A DNA stretch of 64,000 bases from Closterium sp. NIES-65 (lineage: Eukaryota > Streptophyta > Zygnematophyceae > Desmidiales > Closteriaceae), in contig CANXME010001987.1 of assembly GCA_948144175.1 (NCBI GenBank), positions 597,062 to 661,061 of the forward strand. The letters are read 5' to 3'. Below the pieces are notes generated by a model that was given only the letters and a program-made list of their open reading frames with translations, was not told the DNA's origin and did not search any database. Shown here piece by piece: positions 1 through 12,625 of the stretch (its first letter is position 1; each line of letters opens with the position of its first letter). A program made the translations under genes and the position numbers.

Positions 1-265
1 TCCTCAGTGTGTCGTGCCAATCACGGGGCGCCAGGCGGAGACCGTAGACTGGCCGCCGAAGGCTCCACTGGGTACCAGGAGGAAACGACCCAGTGAAGCC
101 AGGTGAGCAGCGCAGCCAGATCTCCTCGTGCAGGCTGCCCTGCAAGAAAGCTGTGCTGAAGTCAAGAGAGTGAAGCTCGTAGTCGCGCTGAGCGGCTATG
201 TGCAGCAGCACCTGAAGAGTGGTCATCTTCGGGGTGGGAGAGAAGGTCTCAAAGTACTCAACTCC

Positions 266-2167
266 CTACCGCTGACTGAAGCCTCGAGCCACGTAACGCG
301 CCTTGAAGACAGGCGGAGAACCTGGCGGCTGCTTCACCCTGAAAATCCACATGCCACTGACGATGTTCGCCCGAGGTAGGGGAACCTCGTCGACGTAGGT
401 GCCTGTGGACTTCCAGGAAGCCATCTCTGCGTCCATGGCTGACTGCCACTGAGACGAGTAGGGACCCTCGATCGCCTCAGTGTACGATCGAGGAGTCGGG
501 ATCTCTGGTGCATCCGGGTCTCCCTCAGGGGCAATCAGCGTGGACAGGAGATGAGGCAAAGCAGCACCAAAACACTGGAACTCCTCCTGCCTGTCCTCAA
601 GGACGTCCGTGCTAAGAGCACACTCACCCCCGACGGACGGAGGACAGACAGACTCAGACTCAGCAACAAGACTAGTAGCGTAGTCTAGGCGACAGCGAGC
701 AGCAAAGTCGACAAGCTCAGCAACCAAGGCAGATGCAGCAGAGGACTCAAAGTAAGGGTCAGTGACAACAGTAGCCAGGAGATGCGTGACAGTAGGACTG
801 GTAGCACAAAGAGAGTCAGACTCCGGATCTGCAAGGTTAGGAAGAGAGGACTCTGGAGGAGACGGCAACGGGACACGCAGAGGAGCAGTGGAAGGACGCA
901 GTGCCATCTGGTGTGTGCCTGGGACCGCAGGAGGACGCGGAGCACGACGATTAGTGCGAGTAGCACGAACAGGCGACGCAGGACGAGACGCAGGCTCACG
1001 ACGCTCACCAAGACCTCCAGTAGGACCAGCGTAGGGAGAAGGAGCAGGTAGGGGGGAGGCGGGCTGTAGCTGGGACCGCGACTAGACAGGCTGTGGACAC
1101 TCTAAGGGAGGAGCAGGACCAGTAGAAGGCGGGAGACCAAGAACCTACTCAAGGAGCGGATCGAAGTACGGCCGCGGCCGCGCAGCGCCTCCAGAACCAG
1201 CAGGGACAGCACCAGCACCTCCAGCGGCAGCACCAGCGCCAGCAGCACCTCCAGCTCAAACAGCGCCAACTCTAGACCCTCAGAAGCACCACCACCAGCA
1301 GCACCTCCAGCGCTAGCACCCCCAGCAGCTCCAGCTCCAGCAGCTCCAGCACCAGGAGCACCTCCAGGCCCAGTAGCTCCAGTACCTCTAGTACCTCTAG
1401 CAGCACCAGCAGCACCCTAAGTCCCAATAGCTCCAGTACCGCCAGTACGAGCACCTCCAGGACCAGTGGCTCCTGTAACTCCAGTGCCGACCCCAGGGTC
1501 AGCAGCAACAGTAGCACCACCAGCTCAAGCGGCACGGCTCCAGCGCCGGGCAAACAACTCGTGCAGCTCCTGTGGAGAGGGTAGCTCCCGCCTCGAGGAA
1601 GCACCCGAAGGGCCCCCAAACCCAGCACCGCCAGAGGCCACACGAGCAGACCCAGCACCCCCAGGCTCCGCACCCCCAGGCTCAGCACCCCTAGGCTCCG
1701 TACCCCCAGGCTCCTCGCCCCCAGACTCCGCACCCTAAGGCTCAGCACCCTCAGGCTCAGCACCCCCAGACTCAGCACCCCCAGACTCAGCACCTCCAGG
1801 CTCAGCACCCCTAGCATTACCTGAGTCACCAGCTACCTCGATAGGCTCGAGTGCGTCTACCTAGGACACACCTGATGGGGCAGGACCCTGAGGGGGGAGA
1901 GGGTCTACCGGAAGGAGACCTGGCGGAAGGAAGAGCGGCGGCGGGGGGAGGGGCGCAGTGCGGTAGGGGAAGAGACTGTAGTAAGGCACTGACTCGTCAA
2001 AGGTGACATCCTGGGAGGATAGAACACGGCGCGAGGTGGGGTGGTAAAACTGCCAACCAGGCGCGTCAGGGGGGAAGCCAAGGAAGACGCAGAGAACAGC
2101 ACAGGAGGACAGCTTGTCCACAGACAAGTTGCGGACAAACGCCCGAGATCCCCAGACACGAAACGCA
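266..2167 (-). pseudogene. Copia A: integrase C-terminus, low-complexity linker and RT N-terminus
   Basis: Continuation of element A pol left of the B insertion. On the minus strand it starts with the integrase C-terminal motif FRVWGSRAFVRNL (just below 2,168) and DAPGWQFYHPTSRRVLSSQDVTFDE, then a Pro/Gly/Glu-rich linker (about 1,850-1,000) broken by frameshifts, then the RT N-terminal region (266-907) with SYTEAIEGPYSSQWQ, WIFRVKQPPG and VFKARYVARGFSQR. Below 266 the RT core continues in other frames. The YVDDL catalytic block would lie off the window. At least two frame changes and stops in the linker show it is dead. Confidence 0.88.
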
Positions 2168-2299
2168 TGTTGAAATGAATGAACAGGAATGATTGAACTA
2201 ACAGTGAAATCAGTATAAGTACCTAACCCTAGAATTATGTACCCCCTATAGGCTAACCCATTGTAGCCTAAACAAGCACAACATATATAATGTTTGACA
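2168..2299 (-). repeat. 3' LTR of copia B
   Basis: 132 bp, TG...CA, directly preceded on the minus strand by the purine tract (plus strand CACCCCCATAGGCGAAGTGG at 2,300-2,319). It differs from the other LTR at six positions by eye. Confidence 0.95.
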
Positions 2300-2509
2300 C
2301 ACCCCCATAGGCGAAGTGGGGGAGAACTAGGGGTCACAAGACCAGTCAAGTAAAGTAAAGCAAAGCAAGCTCAGGGTGGATCACAAAGTCACCACACATT
2401 CCGAGCACAAGTTCAAGGCCACAAGGCCAGTTCACATGCAAGAGTACATATATATATAAGGCTAGACAAGCAAGAGCAGGTATATATATATGTAACAGTA
2501 CAAGCAAGG

Positions 2510-5500
2510 TCAAGAGGTGAGCAAGTGAGGCAAGACAGGCACAAGACCCAGCTGGGTGCAGAAGCGCTGATGATCACAAGGCGCAAGTGCCTTGGTGAAG
2601 ACATCAGCAGTGTTGGCCTCAGAGGCCACGTACGCAAGCCGCAACTGACCACGCTCCTTTAGCTCACGAGCAAGGAAGTAGCGGAGAGCAATGTGCTTTG
2701 TTCTGTGCTCCAGTCTCTGCTCTCGATACAAGGCCAGCATGGCCTTGTTGTCTACGTACAAGACTAAAGGAGAACGAGGCGGCTCTCCAAGGTCGGTCAG
2801 CAGGTAGGTGAGCCAGCGAAGCTCCTGAGCAGCCATGGCCCCTGCATAGATCTCAGCCTCACAACTGGAGCCGAGAACAGAAGACGAGCGAGTAGCCCGC
2901 CACGAAACAGAGACGGAACCAGACCTGAAGGTGTAACCCTGTGACGACCGCTGCGTAGCCTGGTCGTCAGCCCAAGAAGCGTCTGCGTGAACAATGAGGA
3001 CCACTGGACTCCGCCCTCCAAGCACTAGCCCCATGCCTGACGTACTGCACAAGTAGCGCAACACCCTCTTAGATGCAGCCATGTGCTCTGGTCGGTGTCT
3101 TCCAGGAGCAACATAGCGTGTGAGAATGCTAAGAGGGTATGCAAGGTCAGGGCGTGTGCAGGTCATCAGGTACATGAGGCAGCCAACAAGCTCTGGGTAC
3201 GGGCCACTCGACTCTACGGACTCATCCAAAGGTTGAGCTGAGAGCGAGTGGCAAGTAGGCAGAGGAGTGGCCTGAGGCGAGGAGTACGTGAAGCCGAAGC
3301 GCTGAAGGACCTGCTGCACCATGTGTGACTGATTCATGGTGATTGTGCGGCGTGCTCTGTCCCGGGTGATCTGCAAGCCAAGGTAGCTGCGCAGTTCACC
3401 CAGGTCTGTGCACGTGTGTCTCTTCAGCAGCTCGGACTTCACGTAGGCGAGTCCAGCAGTGTCAGCTGTGGCAAAGACCAAGTCATCGACGTACACGAGG
3501 ATGTACAACGGCGGCAGAGAATTGTCGGTACGTAGAAACAGCGACGGGTCGGCAGTAGAGGGAGCAAACCCAAGAGCCGCAAGCGTAGTCCTCAGTGTGT
3601 CGTGCCACTCATGCGGTGCGTGGCGGAGACCGTAGACTGGCCGCCGGAGGCTCCACTAGGTGCCAGGAGGAAAAGACCCAGTGAAACCAGGTGGGCGACG
3701 CAGCCAGATCTCCTCGTGCAGGCTGCCCTGCAAGAAAGCAGTGCTGAAGTCAAGAGAGTGTAGCTCGTAGTCACGGTGAGCAGCTATGTGCAGCAGTACC
3801 CAAAGAGTGGTCATCTTCGGGGTGGGAGAGAAGGTCTGAAAGTAGTCAACTCCCTGCCGCTGATTGAAGCCACGAGCGACGTAACGCGCCTTGAAGACAG
3901 GCGGAGAACCCGGCGGCCGCTTCACCCTGAAAATCCACAGGCCACTAACGATGTTCGCCCCAGGAGGGGGGACAGCGTCAACGTAGGTGTCTATGGACTT
4001 CCAGGAAGCCATCTGTGCATCCATTGCTGCCTGCCACTGAATAGAGTGGGGACCCTCTATCGCCTCCGCGTAAGAGCGCGGAGTCGGGATGTCAAGTGCA
4101 TCCAGGTCTCCCTGAGGAGTAAGCAGTACGGACACGAGATGAGGTGAAGCAGCGGCCAAGCACTGGAACTCCTCGTGCCTGTCTTCAAGGACGTCTGTGC
4201 CAAGGGCACACTCACCCCCGACGGACGGAGGACAGACAGACTCAGACTCAGCGACAAGACTAGCAGCGTAGTCTAGACAACAGCGAGCATCAAAGTCGAC
4301 GAGCTCAGCAACTAGTGGACTCAAAAGAAGGGTCAGTGACGACAGTAGCAAGGAGACGCGTGATAGTAGGACTGGTAGCACGAAGAGAGTCCGACTCCGG
4401 GTCGGGAAGAGCAGGAAGAGAGGACTCAGGAGGAGAAGGCAAAGGGGCACGCAGAGGAGCAGTGGACGGACGTAGAGACATCCGGTGCGTGCCAGGGACA
4501 GGAGGAGGACGCTGACGCGAACCGCAACCACTAGTGCGAGCAGTACGGACAGGCGACGCAGGTCGAGACGCAGGCTCACGACGCTCAGCAAGACCTCCAG
4601 TAGGACAAGTGTAGGGAGAAGGAGCAGGCAGTGGGGAGGCGGGCTGTAACTGTAACCGTGACTGGACAGGCTGTGGACACTCTAACGGAGGACGAGGACT
4701 GAGAGAAGGCGGGAGACCAAGAACCTGCTGAAGGAGCGGAACGAAGTACGGCCGCTGCCATGCAGCTACTCCAGAACCAGAAGAGACACCAGCGCCAGGG
4801 TCCTCCGCACCAGCAGCAGCTCCAACGCCCGACTCCACAGCACCAGCAACAACACCAGCTCCAGGGTCCTCAGCACCAGCAGCAGCTCCAACGCCCGGGT
4901 CCTCAGTACCAGCAGCAGCTCCAACGCCCGGGTCCTCAGTACCTGCAGCACCTCCAACGCTCGGGTCCTCAGCACCAGCAGCAGTACCAGCGCCCGGGTC
5001 CGCAGCACCAGTTGTAGCTCCAACGCCCAGGTCCGCAGCACCAGAAACAGCTCCAACCTCTGGGGCCGCAGCACCAGCAGAACCAGTAGAGTCCCCAGCA
5101 CCAGTAGCACCAGCAGCAGCAGCGGGGTACGCGACACCAGGCGCGCCACTCCGAAGAGTGCAGCGCCGCTCGTACCACTCACGGATCCGCTCACAGGAGG
5201 GGAGCTCCCGACTAGGAGGAGAAGCACTAGCACTAGTCTTAGTAGTACGCCTGGCTCCAGAGGTACCTCTCCTGAGGCTGCAGTACTGGAAGTACCACTC
5301 ACGCAGCTGCTCCGAGGAGAGGGCTCCACCAGGTGTAGGACCCTCAAGCTCAGGACCTCTAGACTCAGAACCCCCAGACTCCGGACTCTGCGGCTCAGCA
5401 CCCCTAGGCTCAGTACTCCCAGGCTCAGCACCCCCAGGCTCCGCACCCCCAGGCTCAGCACCCCCAGGCTCCGCACCCACAGCAGGACGAGAGTTGACAG

Positions 5501-8470
5501 CTACCTCAACAGGCTCAACCGGGTCTACTTGAGACACACCTGAGGGAGCGGCACCCAGAAGGGGGAGGGGGTCTACGACAGCAGCACCTGGCGCGACGAA
5601 GAGAGGTGGGGGGGGGAGCGGGGCAGTGCGGTAGGGGAAGAGGCGGTAGTAGGGGACGGACTCGTCAAAAGTGACGTCCTGAGAGGGCAAGACTCGGCGT
5701 GAGGTGGCGTGGAAAAACTGCCAACCAGGCGCGTCCGGGACAAAGCCGAGGACGACGCATGGAACAGCACGAGAGGAGAGCTTTTCCGCAGACGTATCGC
5801 GGACAAAAGCTCGAGATCCCCAGACCCGGAAACGCGACGCATCGCCAACCTCCCCCGTCCACAGCAGTGTGGGCGAGGTCTCCGGCAAGGAGACACGGAG
5901 CCAGAGGTTGAGCTGATGCGCAGCGTACCGGACCGCAAACGGCCACAGAAAGTGGGGGGCAGCCGCATGGATCAAGGAGGTACGGGCGACCTCCATGGCC
6001 AGGCCAATGCGGCGCTCCGCAACCCCATTCTGCTGTGGTGAGGCCGGAAGCGTAAACGACTGCTCAATGCCGTGCTCAGCACTGTAGGCTGCCAAGAGGT
6101 CGGAGGAGAACTCACCACCTCTATCAGAGTGCAAGCGCAGGACAGGAAAGTCCGAGTGGAAACGCTTGCTGAGCTGGAGACGGGCTCTGCGGATCCAAGG
6201 GATCAAGACATCAGGGACCTCACCCTTGGTGCGCAAGGGGAAGACCGTGGTGTAGCGCGAGTAGTCGTCAACAACTATCAGGAAGTACCTCTCCTGACCC
6301 TGACCACGGACGCGGGCTGGGCCCCACACGTCCATGTGGAGCGTCTGCAAGGGAGCAGTCGTCGGGGGAAACGAGGAGGAGTGAGGAGCGGCGCGCTGCC
6401 GCCCCTCGATGCAGGGAAGACAGGGAGGAGCAAGCGAGGGTGGGAGGGGAGGGAGGACTCTAGGAAGACCGGAGACAAGGTACCGGGAGTGCATGGCACG
6501 AAGGCGCTGCACAGACGGGTGGCCAAGTCGGTGTTGCCAGAGGACAGTCTCGTGCGCCAGAGAGCGACACGAGTAGGGGGCAGACAGCTGACCTGACGCG
6601 GACGCAGACACAGACGCAACGACCTGAGGGGACTCAGTGGTCAGTGTGTACAGGTCCGACTCCGGCTGCCGAGTGAAGGTAGCCAAGTGGCGGCCCGTAC
6701 GAGCACACGTGCAGTGTGTCATGCGCTCGTAGGCAGGGGTGAACTGGTGAACACCCCCGTCCTGGAGTGCACTACCTGCCCCCAAGTTCGTAGAGAACGA
6801 GGAGAGGTGGAGACCTGACAGTGTGCCCGACGGGACCGCAGGACAAAGAAGGACAGTGGAGGAGGTCGCAATGACCGGACCCCCAGAGGGGTCAGCAAGG
6901 GAGACAGCAACTGGCCGAGCAAGCGGCTCAAGGGCAGTGCGGTCACGAAAGAAGCAGCAAGAAGCACCTGAGTCCAGTGTGAAGGTGTGCAGTGCTGCCG
7001 TCGACTCCGTACCAGGGGGGGCAGACGCACAAGCACCTAGAGCAGCTGCCTCACCAGCACCTGGGGTAGCAGACAAGCGAGTACATGGAGCGGCAGACGC
7101 ACTAGTCCTAATGCCCGGGTCGGGCGGCACACACAGGTACTCAGCACCCTTTCCACTAGTAGACATCACATACATAGCAGTGAGAATAGCATCAAAGTGT
7201 AGAGCATAGATATCAATCCCCTTCTTCAGGAGATCAACCCAGCGGGGCAGCTCAGTGGCCTAAGGGAACTGAACCCGCCAAGCGTCGTTGAGACGAGCGA
7301 AGCAGCGCTGTGTGGCGTTCGGTCCCCCAGACGGCTGACAAGTGCGGTCACCAGTGCGAATGATGTACGTGCGGCTAAAGCCACCCCCCCCCCCCCCCCC
7401 CCCCCCCCGTGCTGAGAGTACCACTCACGGACCTCCTGGGGCGACGGAGTGTGTTGCTGGCTCTGGCCACCGCTAGCGCCTCCACGACCACCACCACCGC
7501 CGCCACCTCCTCGACCACCCCAACCCCTGCCGCCGCCGCGTCCATCGCCACCCCCACCACCACCTCCGCCCCTGCCACCTCCCCCGCCGCTGCCGCCGCC
7601 ACCCCCACCGCTGCCACTAGCCCCTCCAGTCGCGCCACCACCCCCACCGCCGCCACCGCCCCCACCACCGCCTCCCCCGCTGTCACCGCCACCGCCCTTG
7701 CCGGTGCGGCGCCCGCTCAAAGGAGACGCAGTCCCGACCTTCTCAGCACCAAGGAGGTCGACAGCAGCAGCAGAGGTGACAGAGGGAAGAAGGGGGGAAG
7801 GAGAACACCCCTCAAAGAACGGGGTACGGGGGTCGCCACGAGAGGCACCTACAGCGACTATGCTAGCCTCAGCTGCAAGGAGTTCCTTGTCGAGGAGGGC
7901 AATGGTGAGCTCAGTGGGGCAGCGAGCTAGGAAGTGGTCCCTGACTGAGCGCAGAGTGTCAGGGAGGCGGGTGACTAGGTGGTAGAGAGTGAGCCAGAGT
8001 GGGGGTGGGTTCTTGGCAAGGAACTCATCAGGCATGGCGGCGCGAAAGCGAGCCTCACTAGTGCGGAGGTGCGTACTGAGGTCAGCGACTGTGTGGAAAG
8101 AGGCTAAGTCAGGGAACAGGTAGGGAAGAGAGAGACGGCCTAGTGCAGCAGAGGCCGGTGAGGAGTAGCGGGCAACGACAGCAGTGTACAGTGCCTGTGC
8201 AGTCTTGTGCTGCCGAAAGTGCTCACGCTCATCTATCGGCAGGGAGTTGCGAATAGCGAAGCGAGCATGGGCGTCACTAGTCTGCCACTGTGAGCGGGCA
8301 GTGCTGTCAGCAGTAGCAGCAGGAGCAGGAGCATGGCCTAGGGCGTGATCGTACAGTGAGATGTCCTCCTTGGCAGTGAGCTGTAGGAAGAGGTGTAGGT
8401 CATCTAGCCAAGTTTCGAACTTCACTGGGCGGCCCTCAGCATCGAAAGCCAGTACAGGAGGGCTAGCCAT
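2510..8470 (-). pseudogene. Copia B gag-pol polyprotein (broken)
   Basis: Gag starts at ATG 8,470 (MASPPVLAFDAEGRPVKFET) and covers the capsid-like region and poly-Gly linker. A 28-base C run at 7,381-7,408 then throws the frame, and an in-frame TAG follows near 7,262. Pol resumes at about 7,220 with protease TLDSGAS, the pre-integrase block QHRLGHPSVQRL, and integrase HMDVWGPARVRGQG, HSDRGGEF and SPQQNGVAERRIG. After a Gly/Pro/Glu-repeat linker, a frameshift near 4,310 enters RT (WIFRVKRPPGSP, FKARYVARGFNQRQGVDYF), with one TAG at 3,656-3,658. The frame then continues into ILVYVDDLVFATAD and the RNase H block (CEAEIYAGAMAAQELRW, LYVDNKAM, RTKHIALRYFL), ending at 2,510. Gag and pol appear to be one frame, as in classical copia. 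Confidence 0.92.
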
Positions 8471-8499
8471 AGTAGTAGTAGGAGTACTAGCAGTAGGGG

Positions 8500-8960
8500 C
8501 ACCCCAAAAACAGTAGGCAGTGCGACTCAGGTAGGGCGGCTCGGTCTAGTACGGGCGGCGCGGCTCGGTTCAGGTAGGGCGGCGTGGCTCGGGAAGGGCG
8601 GCGCGACTAGGTTCGGGCGGCGTGGCTCGGTTTGGGCTGGGCGGCTCGAATCGGGCGGCTTGGTTCGGGCGGCTCGGTTCGGGCTGGGCGGCTCGGTTCG
8701 GGCGGCTCGGTTCGAGCAGGGTGGCTCGGTTCGGGCTGCTCGGGTCGGGCGGCTCGTTCTGGGGGGGGGGGGCGTTCGGAGCCTCTAGGGGCGAGCGCGG
8801 GGCCGTAAGGGGCCGCTAAGGGCGAGCGCGTGGGCCGACGAGGCCTTAAGGGGCGGCGCGAGTCGCTAAGGGGCGGGTCGCGGGTCGCGGGGCCTTAGAG
8901 GGCCGTGAAAACCGAGGCGCCCTAGGGCGCAGGTAGGTAGGTAGGTAGGTAGTGGTGGGC
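8500..8960 (-). repeat. GC-rich tandem leader of copia B
   Basis: Non-coding leader between primer site and gag, made of degenerate GGGCGGCTCGGTTC-type units (8,530-8,770), GGGGCCGCTAAGGGCGAGCG-type units (8,780-8,880) and five AGGT repeats (8,933-8,951). Each copia element here has a leader like this with its own unit. Confidence 0.75.
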
Positions 8961-9000
8961 CCTAAAAAAATCGGTTCTAGGAAGGACTTGCTCTATACCA

Positions 9001-9132
9001 TGTTGAAATTAATGAAAAGGAATGATTGGACTAACAGTGAAATCAGTACAAGTACCTAACCCTAGAATTGTGTACCCCCTATAGGCTAACCCACTGTAGC
9101 CTAAACAAGCACAACATATATAATGTTTGACA
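9001..9132 (-). repeat. 5' LTR of copia B
   Basis: 132 bp, TG...CA, followed on the minus strand by the primer binding site TGGTATAGAGCAAG. The flanking ACGCA matches the copy beside the 3' LTR. Confidence 0.95.
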
Positions 9133-11817
9133 ACGCAGACGCATCACCAACCTTCCCCGTCCACCGCAAGGTGGGGGAGGTCTCTCGCAAGGAGACTCGG
9201 GGCTGAAGGTTGATCTGATGCGCTGCGTACTGAACCGCAAACGGCCACAGAAAATGGGGAGCAGCCGCATGGATCATGGACGTACGAGCGACGTCCATAA
9301 CCATGCCAATGCGGCGCTCAGCAATCCAATTTTGTTGTGGAGAGGCCGAAAGGGTGAAGGTCTGGCGGATGCCCTGTGCACGACAGAAGGCTCCCAGAAG
9401 GGCAGAGGAAAAGTCCCCGCCTCTGTCAGAGTGCAGACGCAGAACATGAAAGACCGAGCCGAAACTCTCTCTGAGTTGGAGACGAGCTGCGCGGATCCTG
9501 TCGATCAACACCTCAGTGACGTCACCCTTGCTGCGCAAGGGGAACACCGTGGTGTAACGCGAGTAGTCGTCAACCACCAACAGGAAGTAAGTCTCGTGAC
9601 CCTGGCCACGGACGCGGGCGGGGCCCCACACGTCCATGTGAAGAGTCTGCAGCGGAGCCTCTGTCGGAGGAAACTCGGAGGAGTGAGGGTTGGCGCGCTG
9701 CCGCCCCTCGACGCAGGGAACGCAGGTAGGGGCAGGCCCCGGAGGGAGGGGAGGGAGGGACCGGGGGAGACCAGAGACAAGGTAACGGGAGGCCATGCCT
9801 CGGAGACGAGGCAGAGAGGGGTGACCAAGGCGGTGGTGCCAGAGGAGAGTCTGGTGGGACAGGAGACGACACGAGCAGGGAGCAGACTCAGGACCAGACC
9901 TGGACGCTGCAGCAAACACCTGACCCGACGCAGCTACCCGACCAGACTTTGCAACCGGAGGAGACCCAGTAGTCAGTGTGTACAGGCTTGACCCCGGGCG
10001 ACGGGTAAACATGGCCAAGTGTCGGCCCGTCCGAGCATACATGCAGTGGGTCATCCGCTGACTCGCAGGAGTGAACTGGTCAACCCCCCCATCCTGTAGG
10101 TCAGCACCACTCACCAAGTTCGTAGAGAACAAGGGGAGGTAGAGACCTGACAGGGTGCCAGAGGGGGCTGCCGGACACGGTAAGACAGTGGAGAAGTGAG
10201 CAAGGACAGTACCCCCAGAGGGGTCCGCCAGGGAGACCGCAACCGGCCGACTAAGCGGCGTAAGCGTGGTGCGGTCTCGAAAGAAGGAGCGGGAAGCACC
10301 CGAGTCAAGGGTGAAGGTGTGTAAGGCCTGAGCCGACGTGGTACCTGAGAGAACAGACTCACCAGCATCTGGGGCAGCAGACGCACTAGCACCTAGAGCA
10401 GCAGCCTCACCAGCACCTAAAGCAGCAGCCTCAATGCCCGGGTCAGGCGGAACACACAGGTAACAGTCACCCTCATCATTAGTAGACACAACATACATGG
10501 CAGCAAGAATGACATCATAATCTAGATCAAAGATAGCAACCCCCAACCTAAGCAGCTCGCCCCAGCGGGGGATCTCAGTGGCGTCAGGGAACTGGAGACG
10601 CCAAGCATCCGTCAGGCGGCCGAAGCAGCGCTGGGTGGTGTGCGGGCCACCGCACGGCTCACCAGTGCGGTCGCCGGTACGCAGGACGTAGGCACAAGGA
10701 CCAGCACCCCCACCCCGCTCATGCGCAGCGTACCACTCACGAAGCTGCTGGGGGGGCGGGGTCTCATCAGAGCGCTGCTGCTGCTGGCGCTGACCACCAC
10801 CAAAGCCGCCCCGCTGCGCAGAGCCACCCCGACCAGCTCCACCTCCGCCGCCACCACCTCTGCCACCGCCGCCACCGCCTCCTCCTCCGCTCCCACCGCC
10901 ACCGCCGCCGCCGCCTCCGCCTCCACCGCCGCCACCGAAGCCCCCACCCCCACCACCACCCCCACTCCCTCCGCCGCCTCCACCGCCACCTCCACTGCCC
11001 CCGCTAGCCCCTCCAGCGCCCTTGCCCCCCTTGCCCTTGCCGGTGCGGCGTCTCCCGCTAGGGGCAGACACGGCGCTCACCGACTCGGTGCCAACGAAGT
11101 CGACGGCAGCAGCAGAGGCAACAGAGGGCAAAAGGGGTGAGGGGTAGCACCCCTCAAAGAAGGGAGCACGATGGTCACCACGAGAGGCTCCTACAGCTAC
11201 TATACTCTTCTCAGCTGCCAGGAGGCGCTCCTTGAGGAGGTCAACGGTGAGTGTGGTGGGGCAAACAGAGAGGAATTGGTCCCTGACCGAGCGAAGGGAG
11301 TCAGGAAGCCGGGTGACTATGTAGTAGAGGGTGATGTACATGGGGGGGGGGGGGGGTTCTTGGTGCAGAACTCAGCAGGAAGTGCAGCGCGGTAGGGGGT
11401 GTCACTAGTGCGAAGGTGCGTAATGAGGTCAGCGACTGTGGGAAAGGCGGCGAAGTCAGGAAACAGGTACGGCAGCATGAGGCGGCTAAGGGCAGCAGTG
11501 GCAGGGGAAGAGTAGCGTGCAACTACAGCATCGTACAAGGTCTTAGCACTCTTGTACAGACTAAAGTGCACGCGCTCAGTGGACGGTAAGTGACTACGCA
11601 CAGCAAGACGGGCAGCACCATCGCGTGTGGCCCACTGTGAGCGAACAGTGCTGTCAGCATCGGCAGCAGGGGCAGCAGAGGCGCCAGACGTGAGATCGAA
11701 CAGTGAGATTCCGTCCTTCCTATCGCACTGTAGGAAAAGCTGTAGATCATCGACTTAGACCTCAAAGTCAACAGCCCGACCCTCAGCATCAAAGACTAGA
11801 ACGCTAGGGGTAGCCAT
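9133..11817 (-). pseudogene. Copia A: gag, protease and integrase N-terminal half
   Basis: Gag starts at ATG 11,817 (MATPSVLVFDAEGRAVDFEV) and meets an in-frame TAA at 11,755-11,757. The frame shifts at a 14-16 base G run near 11,342. Downstream come a long poly-Gly linker, an atypical zinc knuckle (C-x13-C-x3-H-x4-C around 10,640-10,690) and the protease motif TLDSGAS (about 10,300). The GAG-pre-integrase block follows (HHRLGHPSLPRL), then the integrase core with HMDVWGPARVRGQG, LVVDDYSRYT, HSDRGGDF and AERRIG. The usually invariant Gly before IAERR is Trp. The frame runs into the B insertion at TGKVGDASA and appears to finish inside B's LTR. It is the same polyprotein as in B, C, F and G. 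Confidence 0.9.
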
Positions 11818-11835
11818 GACAGTAGTGGCAGCAGG

Positions 11836-12404
11836 CTAGGGGCAACAGTAGCAGGCGTGGCTCGGCAGTGCTCTCACCAGGGCTCGTAGGTAGGGGCCGG
11901 CAAGCGGTGGGGCAGGGCCGAGGCGCGTCGGCAGGGACAGAGCCGCGACTGCGGCGGCAACTCTTTCTGTCAGTGGCGGCGGCAGTCGCGGCTGTCGGCG
12001 GCGACGGGTGCTGCTGGTGGCGGTCGCCGCTGCTGTCGGCGGTGTCTGCTGCTGACGGCTGCTGCTGTCGGCGGCGGCGGCTGCTGCTGGCGGCGGCTGC
12101 TGCTGGTGGCGGAGGAGCCGAGAAGGGACCGCTAGGGGCGGCGACGGGGCCGCGAAGGGCGGCGACGGGGCCGTAACGGGTGGCGACGGGGCCGCGAGAG
12201 GCGGAAACGGAGCCGCGAGGGGCGGCGACGGGGCCGCTAGGGGCGGCGACTGGCCGCGAAGGGCGGCGATGAGGCCGCTAGGGGTGGCGCGAGGGGCCGT
12301 GAGAGGGGCCTCTAGAAGGGCGTGACGGCCTGCTAAGGGCAGGGGACGCGACGAGAGGGCGGCCCACGGGGCGCGCATCGGGCAGGGGCGACTCGCGCTC
12401 CAGT

Positions 12405-12448
<44 letters not shown>
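11836..12448 (-). repeat. GC-rich tandem leader and T run of copia A (PBS to gag)
   Basis: About 600 bases between the primer site and gag. The part nearest gag is made of degenerate GGGCGGCGACGGGGCCGC-type units (12,120-12,330) and GCTGCTG/GGCGGCGG runs (12,000-12,110). The part nearest the LTR is an uninterrupted T run at 12,411-12,448. There is no credible gene; open frames on both strands are by-products of the biased repeats. Confidence 0.75.
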
Positions 12449-12498
12449 CAGTGGTGGGCCCTAGGAAGCGTTCCCACTAGGGAACCTGCTCTATACCA

Positions 12499-12625
12499 TG
12501 TGAAGAAATGAGGAATGAAATGAACTAGCAAGCAGGTGGGTACAAGTAGGAAAACCTAAAAGTGTTGTACCCCATATTGTCTACCCCACTACAGCCTAAA
12601 CATACTAAAGCATATGAGTTTGACA
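12499..12625 (-). repeat. 5' LTR of copia element A
   Basis: 127-bp terminal repeat bounded by TG...CA (plus strand TGTGAAG...TTTGACA), followed on the minus strand by the primer binding site at about 12,485-12,498. Its core (GGCTGTAGTGGGGTA, then a TTTCCTACTTGTACCC-like block) is shared with the LTRs of F, C, G and E, so these are related copia families. The partner LTR is off the window, so no age estimate is possible. Confidence 0.85.

Larger units (their letters stand above)
2168..9132 (-). mobile_element. Ty1/copia LTR retrotransposon B, complete and nested in A
   Basis: Structurally complete copia element of 6,965 bp. It has 132-bp LTRs at 2,168-2,299 and 9,001-9,132, both TGTTGAAAT...TTTGACA, and a perfect 5-bp target duplication ACGCA at 2,163-2,167 and 9,133-9,137. 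Removing it rejoins element A's integrase frame. I count six LTR differences in 132 bp (about 4.5%), so the insertion is not very recent. The minus-strand primer site is TGGTATAGAGCAAG beside 9,000. The polypurine tract is the minus-strand CTATGGGGGTG beside 2,300. Pol carries a stop and frameshifts. Confidence 0.96.
1..12625 (-). mobile_element. Ty1/copia LTR retrotransposon A (3' end off window; interrupted by element B)
   Basis: Minus-strand copia element inserted into the gypsy element. Its 5' LTR is 12,499-12,625 and its body runs leftward through gag and integrase to 9,133. It is cut there by element B (2,168-9,132 plus an ACGCA duplication) and resumes at 2,167 with the rest of integrase and the RT start, leaving the window at position 1. 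The tRNA primer site next to the 5' LTR reads TGGTATAGAGCAGG on the minus strand, one base short of the usual initiator-Met site. A 38-base T run and a GC-rich repeat leader precede gag. Stops and frameshifts make it non-functional. The order gag-PR-IN-RT is the copia order. Confidence 0.93.
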